Shown piece by piece: positions 41,626 to 52,500 of a DNA stretch of 64,000 bases. The stretch is from Pseudomonas nitroreducens. Lineage in GTDB: Bacteria; Pseudomonadota; Gammaproteobacteria; Pseudomonadales; Pseudomonadaceae. The notes beneath the pieces were generated by a model. That model made no database searches and was not told the origin of the DNA. It was given only the letters and a program-made list of their open reading frames with translations. The stretch covers positions 62,001 to 126,000 of the forward strand of contig NZ_JACHLI010000004.1 in assembly GCF_014204515.1 (NCBI RefSeq), read 5' to 3'. The position numbers and the translations under genes are program-made. Every line of letters starts with the position of its first letter. Positions within the stretch are counted from its first letter, which is position 1.

Positions 41626-42387
41626 ATGCGACGCTTGCGCCGGCAGCTGGTTGCCGGGGCTCGCAGTCGAGTAGTCGCGAACGTGTTCAGCCGTTTTCCC
41701 AGGATGTTGCGCCGGTACTGGCCGGGGTCGTTGGCCCTGGTGCTGGCCACGTCGCTCGGCGTGCTGGCGGGGGCGCAGCAGAGCGAGTGGGACTTCCAGC
41801 GGATCAGCGAGCAGTCCGCGCGCCTGTACGGGCCGCTGGGGGAAGGCCAGGTGCGCATCGATGCCTGGCAGAGGCTGCTGGCGCAGCAGGCGGCTGTCGG
41901 GGAACGCGAGCAGCTGCAGGCGGTCAATCGCTTCTTCAATGAGCAGCTGCGTTTCACCGACGACCTCAGCCTCTGGCACGAAGTGGATTACTGGGCCACG
42001 CCGGTGGAGGCGCTGTTCAAGGGCGCCGGCGACTGCGAGGACTTCGCCATCGCCAAGTACATCAGCCTGCGACACCTGGGCGTACCGGCGCAGAAGCTGC
42101 GCATTACCTACGTCAAGGCGCTGCGCCTGAACCAGGCGCATATGGTGCTCACGTATTACCCACGGCCCGACGCCGTGCCGCTGGTGCTGGACAACCTGAT
42201 CGGCAGCATCCTGCCGGCCAGCCAGCGCAGCGACCTGCAGCCGGTCTACGCGTTCAACGGCGAAGGCCTGTGGCTGGCCGGCAGCGGCGCCGGCGGCGGC
42301 AGGCAGGTGGGCGACAGCAAGCGGCTGTCGCGCTGGCAGGACCTGTTGAAGAAGATGAAGGCCGAAGGCTTTCCCCTGGACGAATAG
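41626..42387 (+). CDS. lapG: LapG periplasmic cysteine protease
   Basis: Calcium-dependent bacterial transglutaminase-like cysteine protease, 253 residues. The catalytic triad is C137 (G-A-G-D-C-E-D-F), H172 (N-Q-A-H-M-V-L) and D189 (L-V-L-D-N-L). An N-terminal hydrophobic segment (about 27-46) exports it. LapG cuts LapA-type adhesins after a Thr-Ala-Ala-Gly site and releases them from the cell surface; such a site is present in the giant adhesin 4 kb downstream. ATG 41626 was chosen because the upstream frame is a terminator; ATG 41704 is possible. Followed by lapD after 60 bases, the standard pair. Confidence 0.93.
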   Translation: MRRLRRQLVAGARSRVVANVFSRFPRMLRRYWPGSLALVLATSLGVLAGAQQSEWDFQRISEQSARLYGPLGEGQVRIDAWQRLLAQQAAVGEREQLQAVNRFFNEQLRFTDDLSLWHEVDYWATPVEALFKGAGDCEDFAIAKYISLRHLGVPAQKLRITYVKALRLNQAHMVLTYYPRPDAVPLVLDNLIGSILPASQRSDLQPVYAFNGEGLWLAGSGAGGGRQVGDSKRLSRWQDLLKKMKAEGFPLDE

Positions 42388-42447
42388 CCACTGAGCCCCC
42401 GGCTCCGGCCCGGACCAATTGCTCCAACGAGGGAGCCTGGAGACACG

Positions 42448-44391
42448 ATGTCCCTGTTCAAACAGTTGTTGATCGCCATCTGCCTGTTCCTGGTGGTCGC
42501 TTTCACCGGTGGCTTCATGGTCAGCCTGGAAAGCTCGCGGGAGCAGTACGGCAACCAGCTGCGCTCCCATGCCCAGGACGCGGCCACCGCGCTGGGCCTG
42601 TCGCTGACGCCGAACATCGACGATCCGGCGATGGTCGAGCTGATGGTCAGCTCGATCTTCGACAGCGGCTACTTCGAGAGCATCCGGGTGATCGACCTGG
42701 CGACCAACAAGGTCATGGTCGAGCGCACCGGCGTGCCCGACGCGGTGGCGGCGAAGGTGCCGCAATGGTTCGTCGCGCTGATCGACCTGCACTCGGCCGG
42801 CGGCGATGCCATCGTCAGCCGCGGCTGGACCCAGGCGGCGCGGGTCGAGGTGCAGAGCCACCCGATGTTCGCCATCGCCAAGCTCTGGCAGGGCGCCCTG
42901 GGCAGCCTGCTCTGGCTGGTGCTGTGCGGCATCGCCAGCGGCGTGCTCGGCGCCATCCTGCTGCGCCGCCAACTGCGGCCGCTGGACTACATGGTGGAGC
43001 AGTCCTATGCCATCGCCCGCCGCGAATTCCTCAGCCTGCCGGAGCTGCCGCGTACCCCCGAACTGCGCCGGGTGGTGCAGGCGATGAACCAGATGGTGGA
43101 GAAGCTCAAGGCGCTGTTCCAGGAACAGGCCCAGCGCAGTGAACGCCTGCGCGACGAGGCCTATCAGGACAGCCTGACCGGGCTGGGCAACCGGCGCTTC
43201 TTCGACATGCAGCTGCACAATCGGCTGAGCGCCGAGGACCAGGTCAGCAGCGGCGTGCTGCTGGTGCTGCGGGTCAACGACCTGGCCGGGCTCAACCAGC
43301 GCCTGGGCGGCCAGCGCGTCGACCAGTTGCTCAAGGCCGTGGCCGACCAGCTGCGCCTGTGCGGACAGGGTCTGGGCAGTGGCCTGACCCTGGCGCGCAG
43401 CCGTGGCGGCGAGTTCGTGATGCTCGCGCCGGGGCTGATGCCCGAGGAGGCGCCGGCCCTGGCGATGCGCCTGGAGGGCATGCTGGCCGCGCTGGTCACC
43501 ACCGGCGCCAGCGATGTCAGTCCGGCGGCGCACCTGGGCCTGGTGCCCTTCGTTTCCGGCGACTCCGCCCAGGCCCTGCTGCAACGGGCCGACGAGGCGC
43601 TGGTGCAGGCTGAGCGGCAGAACGACAGTTGCTGGGCGTTCCTCCAGGGCGGCGCCAAGCCGGTCGCCGAGGAGCGCCACAGCTGGCACCAACTGCTCGA
43701 CGAGGCGCTGGTTCGCAAGCGTTTCCAGCTGCATTTCCAGGCTGTGGTGTCCTGCGACGATCCGCAGCTGGTACTGCACTACAAGGTGCTCTCGCGCCTG
43801 CCGGACGGGCAGGGCGGCAGCATCGCCGCCGGGCGCTTCCTGCCCTGGCTGGACCGCTTCGGCTGGACCGCGCGGCTGGACCTGCTGATGCTCGAAAGCG
43901 TGCTGGCCGACATGGCCAGGCACAACCGCCCGCTGGCGCTGAATCTCTCCGCTGCGTTGCTGCGCGATGAGTGGGCGACCACCCGCGTGTTCGACCTGCT
44001 CAAGCAGCACCCGCAATTCGCCGGGCGCCTGACCCTGGAGCTGGAGGAAGACCAGTTGCCGGCGCAACCGGTACTCGAAGCCCTGACCCGGCGCCTCGGC
44101 GAGCTGGGCTATCGGCTGAGCCTGCAGCACTTCGGCGGGCGCTTCAGCATGATCGGCAACCTGGCACGGCTGGGGCTGGCGTACCTGAAGGTCGATGGCA
44201 GCCATATCCGCCATATCGACCAGGAGAACGACAAGCGTCTGTTCATCGAGGCGATGCAGCGCGCGGCGCACAGCATCGACCTGCCGCTGATTGCCGAGCG
44301 CGTGGAGACGGCGGGGGAGTTCCGGGTGCTGAAGGAGATGGGGATTCAGGGCGTGCAGGGGCAGTTGTTTGGTGGGCCGGCGCCGTGGTGA
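42448..44391 (+). CDS. lapD: LapD c-di-GMP receptor with degenerate GGDEF-EAL
   Basis: Inner-membrane receptor, 647 residues. TM1 is 5-25, the periplasmic LapD/MoxY-type output domain about 26-150, TM2 about 152-172, then HAMP, GGDEF and EAL. The GGDEF signature is R-G-G-E-F and the EAL motif is K-V-L (Y-K-V-L-S-R), so neither cyclase nor phosphodiesterase activity is expected. In LapD the dead EAL domain binds c-di-GMP and the periplasmic domain then holds LapG away from the adhesin. ATG 42448 with GGGAG upstream. The loss of catalytic residues is the family norm, not damage. Confidence 0.95.
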   Translation: MSLFKQLLIAICLFLVVAFTGGFMVSLESSREQYGNQLRSHAQDAATALGLSLTPNIDDPAMVELMVSSIFDSGYFESIRVIDLATNKVMVERTGVPDAVAAKVPQWFVALIDLHSAGGDAIVSRGWTQAARVEVQSHPMFAIAKLWQGALGSLLWLVLCGIASGVLGAILLRRQLRPLDYMVEQSYAIARREFLSLPELPRTPELRRVVQAMNQMVEKLKALFQEQAQRSERLRDEAYQDSLTGLGNRRFFDMQLHNRLSAEDQVSSGVLLVLRVNDLAGLNQRLGGQRVDQLLKAVADQLRLCGQGLGSGLTLARSRGGEFVMLAPGLMPEEAPALAMRLEGMLAALVTTGASDVSPAAHLGLVPFVSGDSAQALLQRADEALVQAERQNDSCWAFLQGGAKPVAEERHSWHQLLDEALVRKRFQLHFQAVVSCDDPQLVLHYKVLSRLPDGQGGSIAAGRFLPWLDRFGWTARLDLLMLESVLADMARHNRPLALNLSAALLRDEWATTRVFDLLKQHPQFAGRLTLELEEDQLPAQPVLEALTRRLGELGYRLSLQHFGGRFSMIGNLARLGLAYLKVDGSHIRHIDQENDKRLFIEAMQRAAHSIDLPLIAERVETAGEFRVLKEMGIQGVQGQLFGGPAPW

Positions 44392-44527
44392 TCGGGTTTT
44401 CTGTCTGAGACGCCGGCCTTGCCGGCGAGTCGCGGATAGAGCTCGCTCCTGCAGGCGCTGCAAGCTGACTGCGGCATTTCCATTCACGTAGGAGCGGCGA
44501 TATCGTTGCCTGTGGTTCGGTGTTTCT

Positions 44528-44810
44528 GCGCCGCTTCGGCATGCGCGCGGACTCTGTGTTTCGCCCCCTCGGGCGACCTACTTTGGCAAACGCCCCAAAG
44601 TAGGCAAAGGTCTTGCCCCGGACATCCGGTTTTTCGCTTAGGCGAAAAATTCCCTCGTTGAAGCGCAGTTTCAGGGGCCCGCGTCGAAGGGCCATCCCTG
44701 GCCCATCGCCGCTCTCGCGACATCCATGTCGCTCAACCCCTGAAACTGCGCTTCAACGAGGCCTCCTGAACGGGGCACTTCGGAGTGTGCGGGTGTTTTT
44801 CTGGAAGACT
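44528..44810 (+). repeat. inverted-copy element, left copy
   Basis: Read left to right: GTGTTTCGCCCCCTCGGGCG, a CCTACTTTGG/CCAAAGTAGG hairpin (44574-44604), TTTTTCGCTTAGGCGAAAAA, TTTCAGGGGCCCGCG, a GGCCATCCCTGGCC palindrome, CTCTCGCGACATCCATGTCG, CCCCTGAAACTGCG and TTTTTCTGGAAGAC. Every block recurs in reverse order and orientation at 45220-45505. Confidence 0.8.
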
Positions 44811-44814
44811 TTTG

Positions 44815-44861
<47 letters not shown>

Positions 44862-44885
44862 TTGATCGGTGCCGCGTCTTCTTCG

Positions 44886-45026
44886 TAGGAGCGGACTCCG
44901 TCCGCGATCAGAGTTCCAATCCGCATCGATATCCTGCCGGAGCACGAACGTAGGATGGGTGGAGCTTGCGATACCCATGCTGTCCTCGCGCGGGAATCGA
45001 TGGGTATCGCATGCCCCACGCCGCAA
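44886..45026. repeat. REP hairpin and GTAGGATGG inverted pair
   Basis: A REP unit GTAGGAGCGGACTCCGTCCG (from 44887) is followed by an inverted pair of the GTAGGATGGGTGGAG element: left arm 44948-44978 and truncated right arm 44998-45020 (GATGGGTATCGCATGCCCCAC). Confidence 0.75.
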
Positions 45027-45219
45027 GGTCCAAGCGTTTGCCGGGAGTGCCGGCAGAGTGCGGTTCGCGAGCAAGCTCGCTCCTACAATCGGGCGCTGTA
45101 CATCGGTGTTACCTGGGAAGAGTGAATTCCGCCGCGAGGGATTTCGCGGACAAGGTCCGCTCCTACGGAAGCACCGCACCATGCCGCACCACAGCGCGTG
45201 CCCTTGCTCTTGCCCCTAA

Positions 45220-45505
45220 GGTCTTCCAGCGAAACATCCGCACGCGCCGAAGTGCCCCTTTCAGGAGGCCGAAGGTGATCGGAGTTTCAGGGGTCGAGCG
45301 ACATGGATGTCGCGAGAGCGTTGTCGGGCCAGGGATGGCCCGTCAACGCGGGCCCCTGGAACTCCGAGGAACCGAGGGTACTTTTCGCGAAGCGAAAAGC
45401 CGGATGGCAGGGGCAAGCCCTTTGGTTACTTTCTGGCGTTTGAGAAAGTAACTCGCCCGAGGGGGCGAAACACGGACTCTACGCACGTGCCGACGCGACG
45501 CTGGA
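45220..45505 (-). repeat. inverted-copy element, right copy
   Basis: Reverse-orientation copy of 44528-44810: GTCTTCCAG, GAAGTGCCCCTTTCAGGAGG, TTTCAGGGGTCGAGCGACAT, CTCGCGACATCC block inverted, GGGCCAGGGATGGCCC, TTTTCGCGAAGCGAAAA, hairpin GTTACTTTCT/AGAAAGTAAC (45422-45451) and CGCCCGAGGGGGCGAAACAC. Diverged but collinear; the hairpin stem differs while remaining self-complementary, a sign of structural selection. Confidence 0.8.
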
Positions 45506-45735
45506 ACACCAACTACAAGCAAGAGCATAGTGGACAGAGTCCGCCCGCCCGAGGGGGCGAAACACAGAGTCTACGCGCGTGCCGAAGCGACGCTGGAACA
45601 CCCAACTACAAGCAAGAGCATCGCGGACAAAGTCCGCTCGCCCGGAGGGCGAAACAAGAAGCCGTGCGCACGCCGAAGCGGCGCCGAAACACACAACCCG
45701 AGGCGAACACATCGCGGACGAAGTCCGCTCCTACG
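45452..45735 (+). repeat. three degenerate tandem units of about 90-100 bp
   Basis: Each unit begins CGCCCG..GGGCGAAACA and ends GC(G/T)GGACAAAGTCCGC-like REP sequence, with GTGCCGAAGCGACGCTGGAA and CAAGCAAGAGCAT between. Starts are near 45452, 45546 and 45638. Units are too long and too diverged for a CRISPR array. Confidence 0.65.
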
Positions 45736-45885
45736 CAAGCGGATAAATCGGAGCTGATCGGTAGGTGCTGGCCCTGCCGGCGGATCTCTGCTCCTACTGG
45801 ATCATGCCGCGGCATTCCCACTCGCGTAGGAGCGGACTCCGTCCGCGATCGGCCCGGATCGCGTCGAGGCTACGACGGAGCGCAA

Positions 45886-45920
45886 ACGTAGGATGGCGTG
45901 GAGCGCAGCGATACCCATCG
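45886..45920 (+). repeat. GTAGGATGG element, single arm
   Basis: CGTAGGATGGCGTGGAGCGC then AGCGATACCCATCG; fourth locus of this family in the window, without its inverted partner. Confidence 0.75.
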
Positions 45921-46089
45921 AACCCGACGCACTACCAGCATCGATATCGCAAGCTGGCGGAGCGCCGCCCCCCATCCTGCTCGGGCACTGCAGCATGGCG
46001 CAGTTCGCGAGCAATAACGATGGCGTCCCCCCTCGCTTCTACAGGGAGTGCCAGCCGGCTGCGGGAATGGGCACCAGGAAAAACGGGGC

Positions 46090-46419
46090 TCAGATCAGCC
46101 CCGTTTCCTCGTCGTCGTTGATCAGCCGGGTCAGCCCGCCCAGGGCTTCCCGTGCCTGGGTCCGGTTGAGCAGCTTGGAGCGTGCCGCCGGCGGCAGGTC
46201 GGTGATGCGGATCACGCCCTTGGTGATCAGCACCGAGATCAGGTCTTCCAGTACCCGGATCATGTCCAGGTCGCTCTGCTTGAGCTGCAGCAGGCTGCTC
46301 TCGGCGGCCCAGGCCTGGATGTCCGGGTGGTCAGCCGGCAGCTTGCCGGTGGCTCCGTCGAACTCGGCGTCTTCGACGCGCGCGATTTTTCCGTCGGCGT
46401 TGCGCTGGATGTACAGCAT
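46090..46419 (-). CDS. conserved hypothetical protein, 109 residues
   Basis: Small soluble acidic protein starting M-L-Y-I-Q-R-N-A-D-G-K-I. It contains H-P-D-I-Q-A-W and a helical middle (S-D-L-D-M-I-R-V-L-E-D-L-I-S-V-L-I) and ends E-E-T-G-L-I. Similar Pseudomonas proteins are often mislabelled 'tryptophan synthase subunit beta', but no such enzyme domain is present. ATG 46419 is used; the frame reaches 46467 through the adhesin 3' hairpin. It directly follows the giant adhesin on the same strand, so it could be weakly cotranscribed. Function unknown. Confidence 0.7.
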   Translation of the reverse strand: MLYIQRNADGKIARVEDAEFDGATGKLPADHPDIQAWAAESSLLQLKQSDLDMIRVLEDLISVLITKGVIRITDLPPAARSKLLNRTQAREALGGLTRLINDDEETGLI

Positions 46420-46453
46420 CGGCCCGTCCCCATTGCTTGTGATGTGAAGGAAC

Positions 46454-46489
46454 GACAGCGGAGCCATCCCGAAGGATGGCCCCGCTGTC
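46454..46489 (-). terminator. stem-loop after the adhesin gene
   Basis: GACAGCGGAGCCATCC-CGAA-GGATGGCCCCGCTGTC, a 16-bp stem with one mismatch, about 47 bases past the adhesin stop. No T-run follows on the minus strand, so it may be an RNA-stabilising hairpin or imperfect terminator. Confidence 0.6.
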
Positions 46490-46535
46490 GCCGTATCAGA
46501 GCCTGACCTGTTGGGTGCCTTGCGGCAACCCTGGG

Positions 46536-49500
46536 TCAGTGATGCTCAGTCTTGACCACCGGATCGGAGCCCGCCACCAGCTTGTTGACGATTTCCGTGG
46601 AGGTCGAGCCGTAGGTGGAGAGATCCACGCCGCTCAGTTTGATGGTGACGTCCGCCGCGCCGCCGTTGTTGATCTGCCCGGTGGTGCTCACCTGCAGGGT
46701 CGACGTGGCGGTATCCACCTTCAGGTAGCTGAGGATGTCGTTATGCGCGGTATCGGGCAGCAGGTCGCTGATGTCGATGCGGTCGCCTTCGCCGGCCTTG
46801 AAGTCGGTGATGGTGTCGTTGCCGACGTCGCCCGCCTTCCAGATGAACAGGTCGGCACCCGCACCGCCGGTGAGGATGTCGTTGCCCTTGCCGCCGGTGA
46901 GCTGGTCGTCGCCGGTGCCGCCGATGAGGATGTCGTTGCCATTCTCGCCGAACAGGAAGTCGTTGCCGCCCTGGCCGTAGAGGATGTCGTTGCCATCGCC
47001 ACCGTAGAGGTGATCGCTGCCGCCACGGGTATCGCCTTCGACGTTGAACAGCGCGTGGTTGGCCTTGATGTAGTCGTACATCTCGTCGCTGGTGGCGGCG
47101 TGACCGTTCTTCAGCTCCAGGAACGCCGACAGAGCGCTGACCCCCGAGCCGGCCGGCATGTCCGACGGTTTCGCAGGGTTGCCGTTGACGCCCCAGGGCA
47201 GGTTATCGGTGTTGATGGTGTCACCGAAGATGATGTCGTCGCCCGCGCCACCGTGGATGGTGTCGTTGCCCGAGGGCGCCAGTTCGTTGCTGGTCGAACC
47301 GCCATGCAGGGCGGCGGTGAGGTCGCTGGCCTGCTTGACGATGTCCACCTCGCCGGTCGGCGCGTAGGCGGTGGTGGTCTGCTTGAGGTTGTCGATGGTG
47401 GCCGACGCGGTGCTGCTGTTGTTGGTGGTATCGGTCAGCACATAGGTCAGGTGGTAGGTGCCTTCGCCCACGGCGCCCGTGGTGTAGGTGCCGTTGGTGG
47501 AGGTGGACGACAGGGTCTTGGTTTCGACCGTGCTCCAGGCGCCGTCGACGTACTTCTGCAGGGTGTAGGTGAAGGTATCGCCGCGGCTCATGCTTTCGGC
47601 GAAGTCGAAGCTGAAGGTCGACAGGGTGTTCTTGGCGACGGTCAGGTCCGAACTGATGGCGGTGCTGGCGCCATCGGCATGGGTGTCGGTCAGGGTCAGC
47701 TTGTTGCCGGAAATGCCGACCGAGCCGGTGGAGCTCTTGCTCAGGGTCCAGCCCGGTAGTGCGCTGTTGTTGTTGAAGGTGAACAGCGTGGTGGTCGACG
47801 CCGAGCCCAGGGCCATCGAGGTGTCCAGCCCGGTAACGCTGGTGTTGTCGAAGTGCTTGAGGATGTCCGAGTTGACGTTGGTGCCGATGCCGATGGCACG
47901 GACGTCGCTCAGACCGCTCAGGGTGACGAAGGCCTGGGCCGACTCCTTGACGATGCTGGTGCTGGTGCTGGTGCCGTCACCGTAGGACTTCGACTCGGTC
48001 GGGTCGCCATCGGTGAGGAACAGCGTCAGGTTGGTGTAGCCCTTGGTCTGGCCGTTGAACCAGCTGACTGCCTGTTCGAATGCCGCCTGGTAATCGGTGC
48101 CGCCGGTGGCGGACAGGCCGTTGATGGCGCTGACCAGCTTGTCGATGTTGGCGCTGGTCAGGTCGGAGATGCTGACCTTCAGGCTGGCGGTGCTCTGGAA
48201 GCCGATCAGGGCGATGTTGATGATCCCGTCATGGCCCTTGAGCTCGTTGGCCAGGCTGACCAGGGCGTCCTTGACCAGCTTCATCCGCGAGTCGGCGGTG
48301 CTGCCGGTCTGGCCGGCAAGGTTGTAGGCCATGCTGCCGGAGGTGTCGACAAGCAGGGCGATGTTGTAGTTGGTGCCGCCCTGGGTCAGCGTCTTGATGC
48401 CGCCCACGTCGCCGAGGATGACATCGTCGCCCGAACCGCCGGTGAGGTCGTTGTCGCCGTTTGGCGTGGTGTTGGGGATCTGCACCTGGCCGACGTGGAG
48501 GTCGAAGCCATAGGTCGGCGAGGTGTCGACGCCGCCGTTGGCGGTACCGCCGCTGTCCTGCACGGCGAAGCTGAAGTGCGCGTTGGCGCCCGAGGCATCC
48601 GGCACGAAGGTCAGCTTGCCGCTGGACACGTCGCTGACGCTGATGGCCTGGCCGGCCTTCACCGCAACGCCGTTGAGCAGCAGGCTGCCGGAGTCCGGCA
48701 GGGCCTTGATCAGCACGTTCTGCAGGCTGTGGTTCTGCCCGTTGGCGGAATCCGCGGTGTCGCTGAAGGCGAAGTCCTTGAGGCCGAAGGTGTAGGTCTT
48801 GCCGGCATAGAGGCTGGCCGAACCGTCCGCCGACAGCGGGGCGTCGTTCACCGGGTTGACGGTGAAGGTCAGGGTGTTGGACGAGCTGGAGAAGCTGTCG
48901 TGGCTGTCCTGCACCGAGAACTTCAGCGTCGCGTAGGCGGAGCCGGCGGCGTTGGCGATCGGGGTGTAGACCAGACTGGCGAGCAGGCTGACGGCGATCA
49001 CCTGGCCGGCGGTCACCGACTGGCCGTTGAGGGTCAGGCTGCCGGCGGTGGGCAGGTTGTCGATGCGGATCGCCTTGAGCGCATCACCGGCGTCCTTGTC
49101 AGCGAAGCCGAAGTCGGCGGCGCTGAAGCTGCGGCTGCCGTCCTCGTTGAGGCTGACGGTCTTGTCGGCGCCGGTGGGGGCGTCGTTCTCGCCGTTGATG
49201 GTGATGGTCACGGTGGCCGGGGCGCTGACCGCGCCCTGGACGTCCTTGGCGGTGTAGGTGAAGGTCACCTGGCGCGATTCGCCGGCATTGAGCGAGTCGA
49301 ACGCGGTGCCCGGGTTGTACACGTAGCTGCCGTTGGCGTTGAAGGTCAGGGTGCCGGCGCTCGGGCCGCAGACCAGGGCGTAGCCGTTGGCATCCACCGC
49401 GCTGTCGATATCGGTGGCGGCGGGTACCTGGCCGCTGATCGCAGTGTTCTCGCCGGTGGACTTGCTGTCGCTCTTCGCATCCGGCGCATCGTTGACCGCA

Positions 49501-52500
49501 TTGACGCCAACGGTGACGGTCGCGGTGCTGGTGCCGCCGTGGCCGTCGCTGATGGTGTAGGTGAAGCTGCCGGTGCCGTTGAAGTCCTTGCTCGGCGAGA
49601 ACACGACGTTGCCGTTTTCCAGCTTGACGCTGCCGTTGACCGCGCCCTGCACGCTGACGATCGACAGGCTATCGCCATCCACGTCGCTGTCATTGCCCAG
49701 CAGGGTCTGCGGGGCGATGGTCAGCGGGGTGTCCTCGTTGGTCACCAGTTCACCCACGGTGTGGGTCAGCCCGGTGCCGCCGAGGATGCTGTAGGTGCCG
49801 CCCTGCGGACGCATCTCGACCTCCAGCTGCGCCTGGCCGCCCTGATCCCAGTAGATGATCTCGATCTGGTGGTTGCCGCTCTCGGCGACGCTGAACACCG
49901 CCGATTCGCGACCGGTCGGGCTCTGGTTGCCGTCGTACTTGAAGACCTCCTTGCCGTCGATGCGGATGACGAAGCCGTCGTCCGCGTTGACGCGGAACTG
50001 GTAGCTGCCGGCGTTGAGGTTGACCAGGCCGGTGAGCTGGATGATGGCGTCGGAGGTGTTCGCCGGGTCGACGTTGAGGGTTGCTGCGTCGGTGGTGCCG
50101 AGGAACTTCTGCAGGTTGCCGTCGCCGCCCAGGTCACCGCCGCTGAGGTTGTAGTTCAGCGTGCTGGAGGTGAACGTGGCGCTGGGGTTGTGACCATTCA
50201 TGAAGGTGGTCACCTGGCTCAGGCTGGTCAGGTTGCTGCCGTCCGGACCTTCGTTGTAGCCCCAGTAGTTGCCCTTCAGGCCGCTCAGGGAGAACGAGTC
50301 GTTCACCGCCACCGGGTTGTCGTTCACCGGGGTGACGTTGAAGGTCAGCTTGTTGGGCGTGGTGTCGAAGGCGCCGTTGCTGTCCTTCACCGAGAAGGTG
50401 AAGTTGGCGTAGTTGTTGCCATTGGCGTTGGCGGCCGGGGCGAACACCAGCTTGCCGAGGTCGGCGGCGTCGATCACCTGGCCGGCGGTCACGGCGCTGC
50501 CGTTGAGCTTCAGCGTGCCGTTGGTGGGCAGGCTGTCGATGCGCACGGCGCTCAGGGCGTCGTTGTGGTCGACATCGCTGAAGCCGAAGTCGGCGGCGCT
50601 GAAGCTGCGGCTGCTGTCCTCGTCCAGGGTGATGGTCTTGTCGGCGCCGTTGGGGGCGTCGTTGGCGCCGTTGACGGTGATGGTCACGGTGGCCGGGGCG
50701 CTGACCGCGCCTTCGGCGTCCTTGGCGGTATAGGTGAAGGTCACCTGGCGGCTCTCGCCCGGAGCGAGGGAGTCGAAGTCGGTGCCCGGGTTGAAGCTGT
50801 AGCTGCCGTTGGCGTTGAAGGTGAGCGTGCCGTTGCCGCTGCCCACGCCCTGTACCAGGGCGTAGCCATTGGGATTGACTGTGCTGTCGACGTCGGTTGC
50901 CGCTGGCACCTGGCCGTTGAAGGCGCTGTTCTCGCCAGTGGACTTGGCGTCGTTCTTGGCTTCGGGGGCGTCGTTGACCGGGGTGATGTTGAGGCTCACC
51001 ACCGAGTCGACGGTGCCGCCATGACCGTCGCTGACGGTGATGGTGAAGCTGTCGCTGCCGTTGTAGTCCTTGGCCGGGGTGTAGGTGTAGTCACCGGTGG
51101 CGGGGTTGAGCGTGACGGTGCCGTGGGCGGGCGTGCTGCCGGCCTTCAGGGCGTAGCTCAGGGTGTCGCCGTCGACGTCGCTGGCGATGATCTTGCCGGT
51201 GACCGCGGTGTCTTCGGCGGTGGTCTTGGACTGGTTGCTGGTGGTCGGTGCGTCGTTGACCGGAGTGATGGTGAGGCTCACCACCGAGTCGACGGTGCCG
51301 CCATGGCCGTCGCTGACGGTGATGGTGAAGCTGTCGCTGCCGTTGTAGTCCTTGGCCGGGGTGTAGGTGTAGTCGCCGGTGGCCGGGTTGAGTACCAGGG
51401 TGCCGTGGGCGGGCGCGCCGTTGGCTTTCACCGCGTAGCTCAGGGTGTCGCCGTCGACATCGCTGGCGACGATCTTGCCGGTGAGCGGGGTGTCCTCGGC
51501 GGTGGTCTTGGCCTGGTCGCTGGTGGTCGGCGCGTCGTTGACCGGGGTGACGGTGATGTTCACCACCGAGTCGACGGTGCCGCCGTGGCCATCGCTGACA
51601 CGGACGGTGAAGCTGTCTGCGCCGTTGTAGTCTTTCGCCGGCGTATAGGTGTACTCGCCGGTAGTCGGGTTGACCGTGACCGTGCCATGGCTCGGCGCGG
51701 AGCCGGTCTTCAGGGCGTAGCTCAGGGTGTCGCCGTCGACGTCGCTGGCGACGATCTTGCCGGTGAGAGGGGTGTCTTCGGCGGTGGTCTTGGCCTGGTC
51801 GCTGGTAGTCGGTGCATCGTTGACCGGGGTGATGGTGAGGCTCACCACCGAGTCGACGGTGCCGCCATGACCGTCGCTGACGGTGATGGTGAAGCTGTCG
51901 CTGCCGTTGTAGTCCTTGGCCGGGGTGTAGGTGTAGTCGCCGGTGGCCGTATTGAGCACCAGGGTGCCGTGGCTGACGCCGGTTTTCACCGCGTAGCTCA
52001 GGGTATCGCCATCGACATCGCTGGCGACGATCTTGCCGGTGAGTGGGGTGTCCTCGGCGGTGGTCTTGGCCTGGTCGCTGGTGGTCGGCGCGTCGTTGAC
52101 CGGGGTGACGGTGATGTTCACCACCGAGTCGACGGTGCCGCCGTGACCATCGCTGACACGGACGGTGAAGCTGTCTGCGCCGTTGTAATCCTTGGCCGGG
52201 GTGTAGGTGTACTCGCCGGTGGTGGTGTTGAGCGCGACGGTGCCGTGGGCGGGCGTGCTGCCGGCCTTCAGGACGTAGCTCAGGGTGTCGCCGTCGACGT
52301 CGCTGGCGATGATCTTGCCGGTGAGCGGGGTGTCTTCCGCGGTGGTCTTGGCCTGGTCGCTGGTAGTCGGTGCATCGTTGACCGGGGTGATGGTGAGGCT
52401 CACCACCGAGTCGACGGTGCCGCCATGACCGTCGCTGACGGTGATGGTGAAGCTGTCGCTGCCGTTGTAGTCCTTGGCCGGGGTGTAGGTGTAGTCGCCG

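Noticed and set aside
45452..45735. Possible CRISPR array
   Set aside because: Units are about 90-100 bases, diverged throughout, with no short constant repeat or unique spacers and no cas genes.
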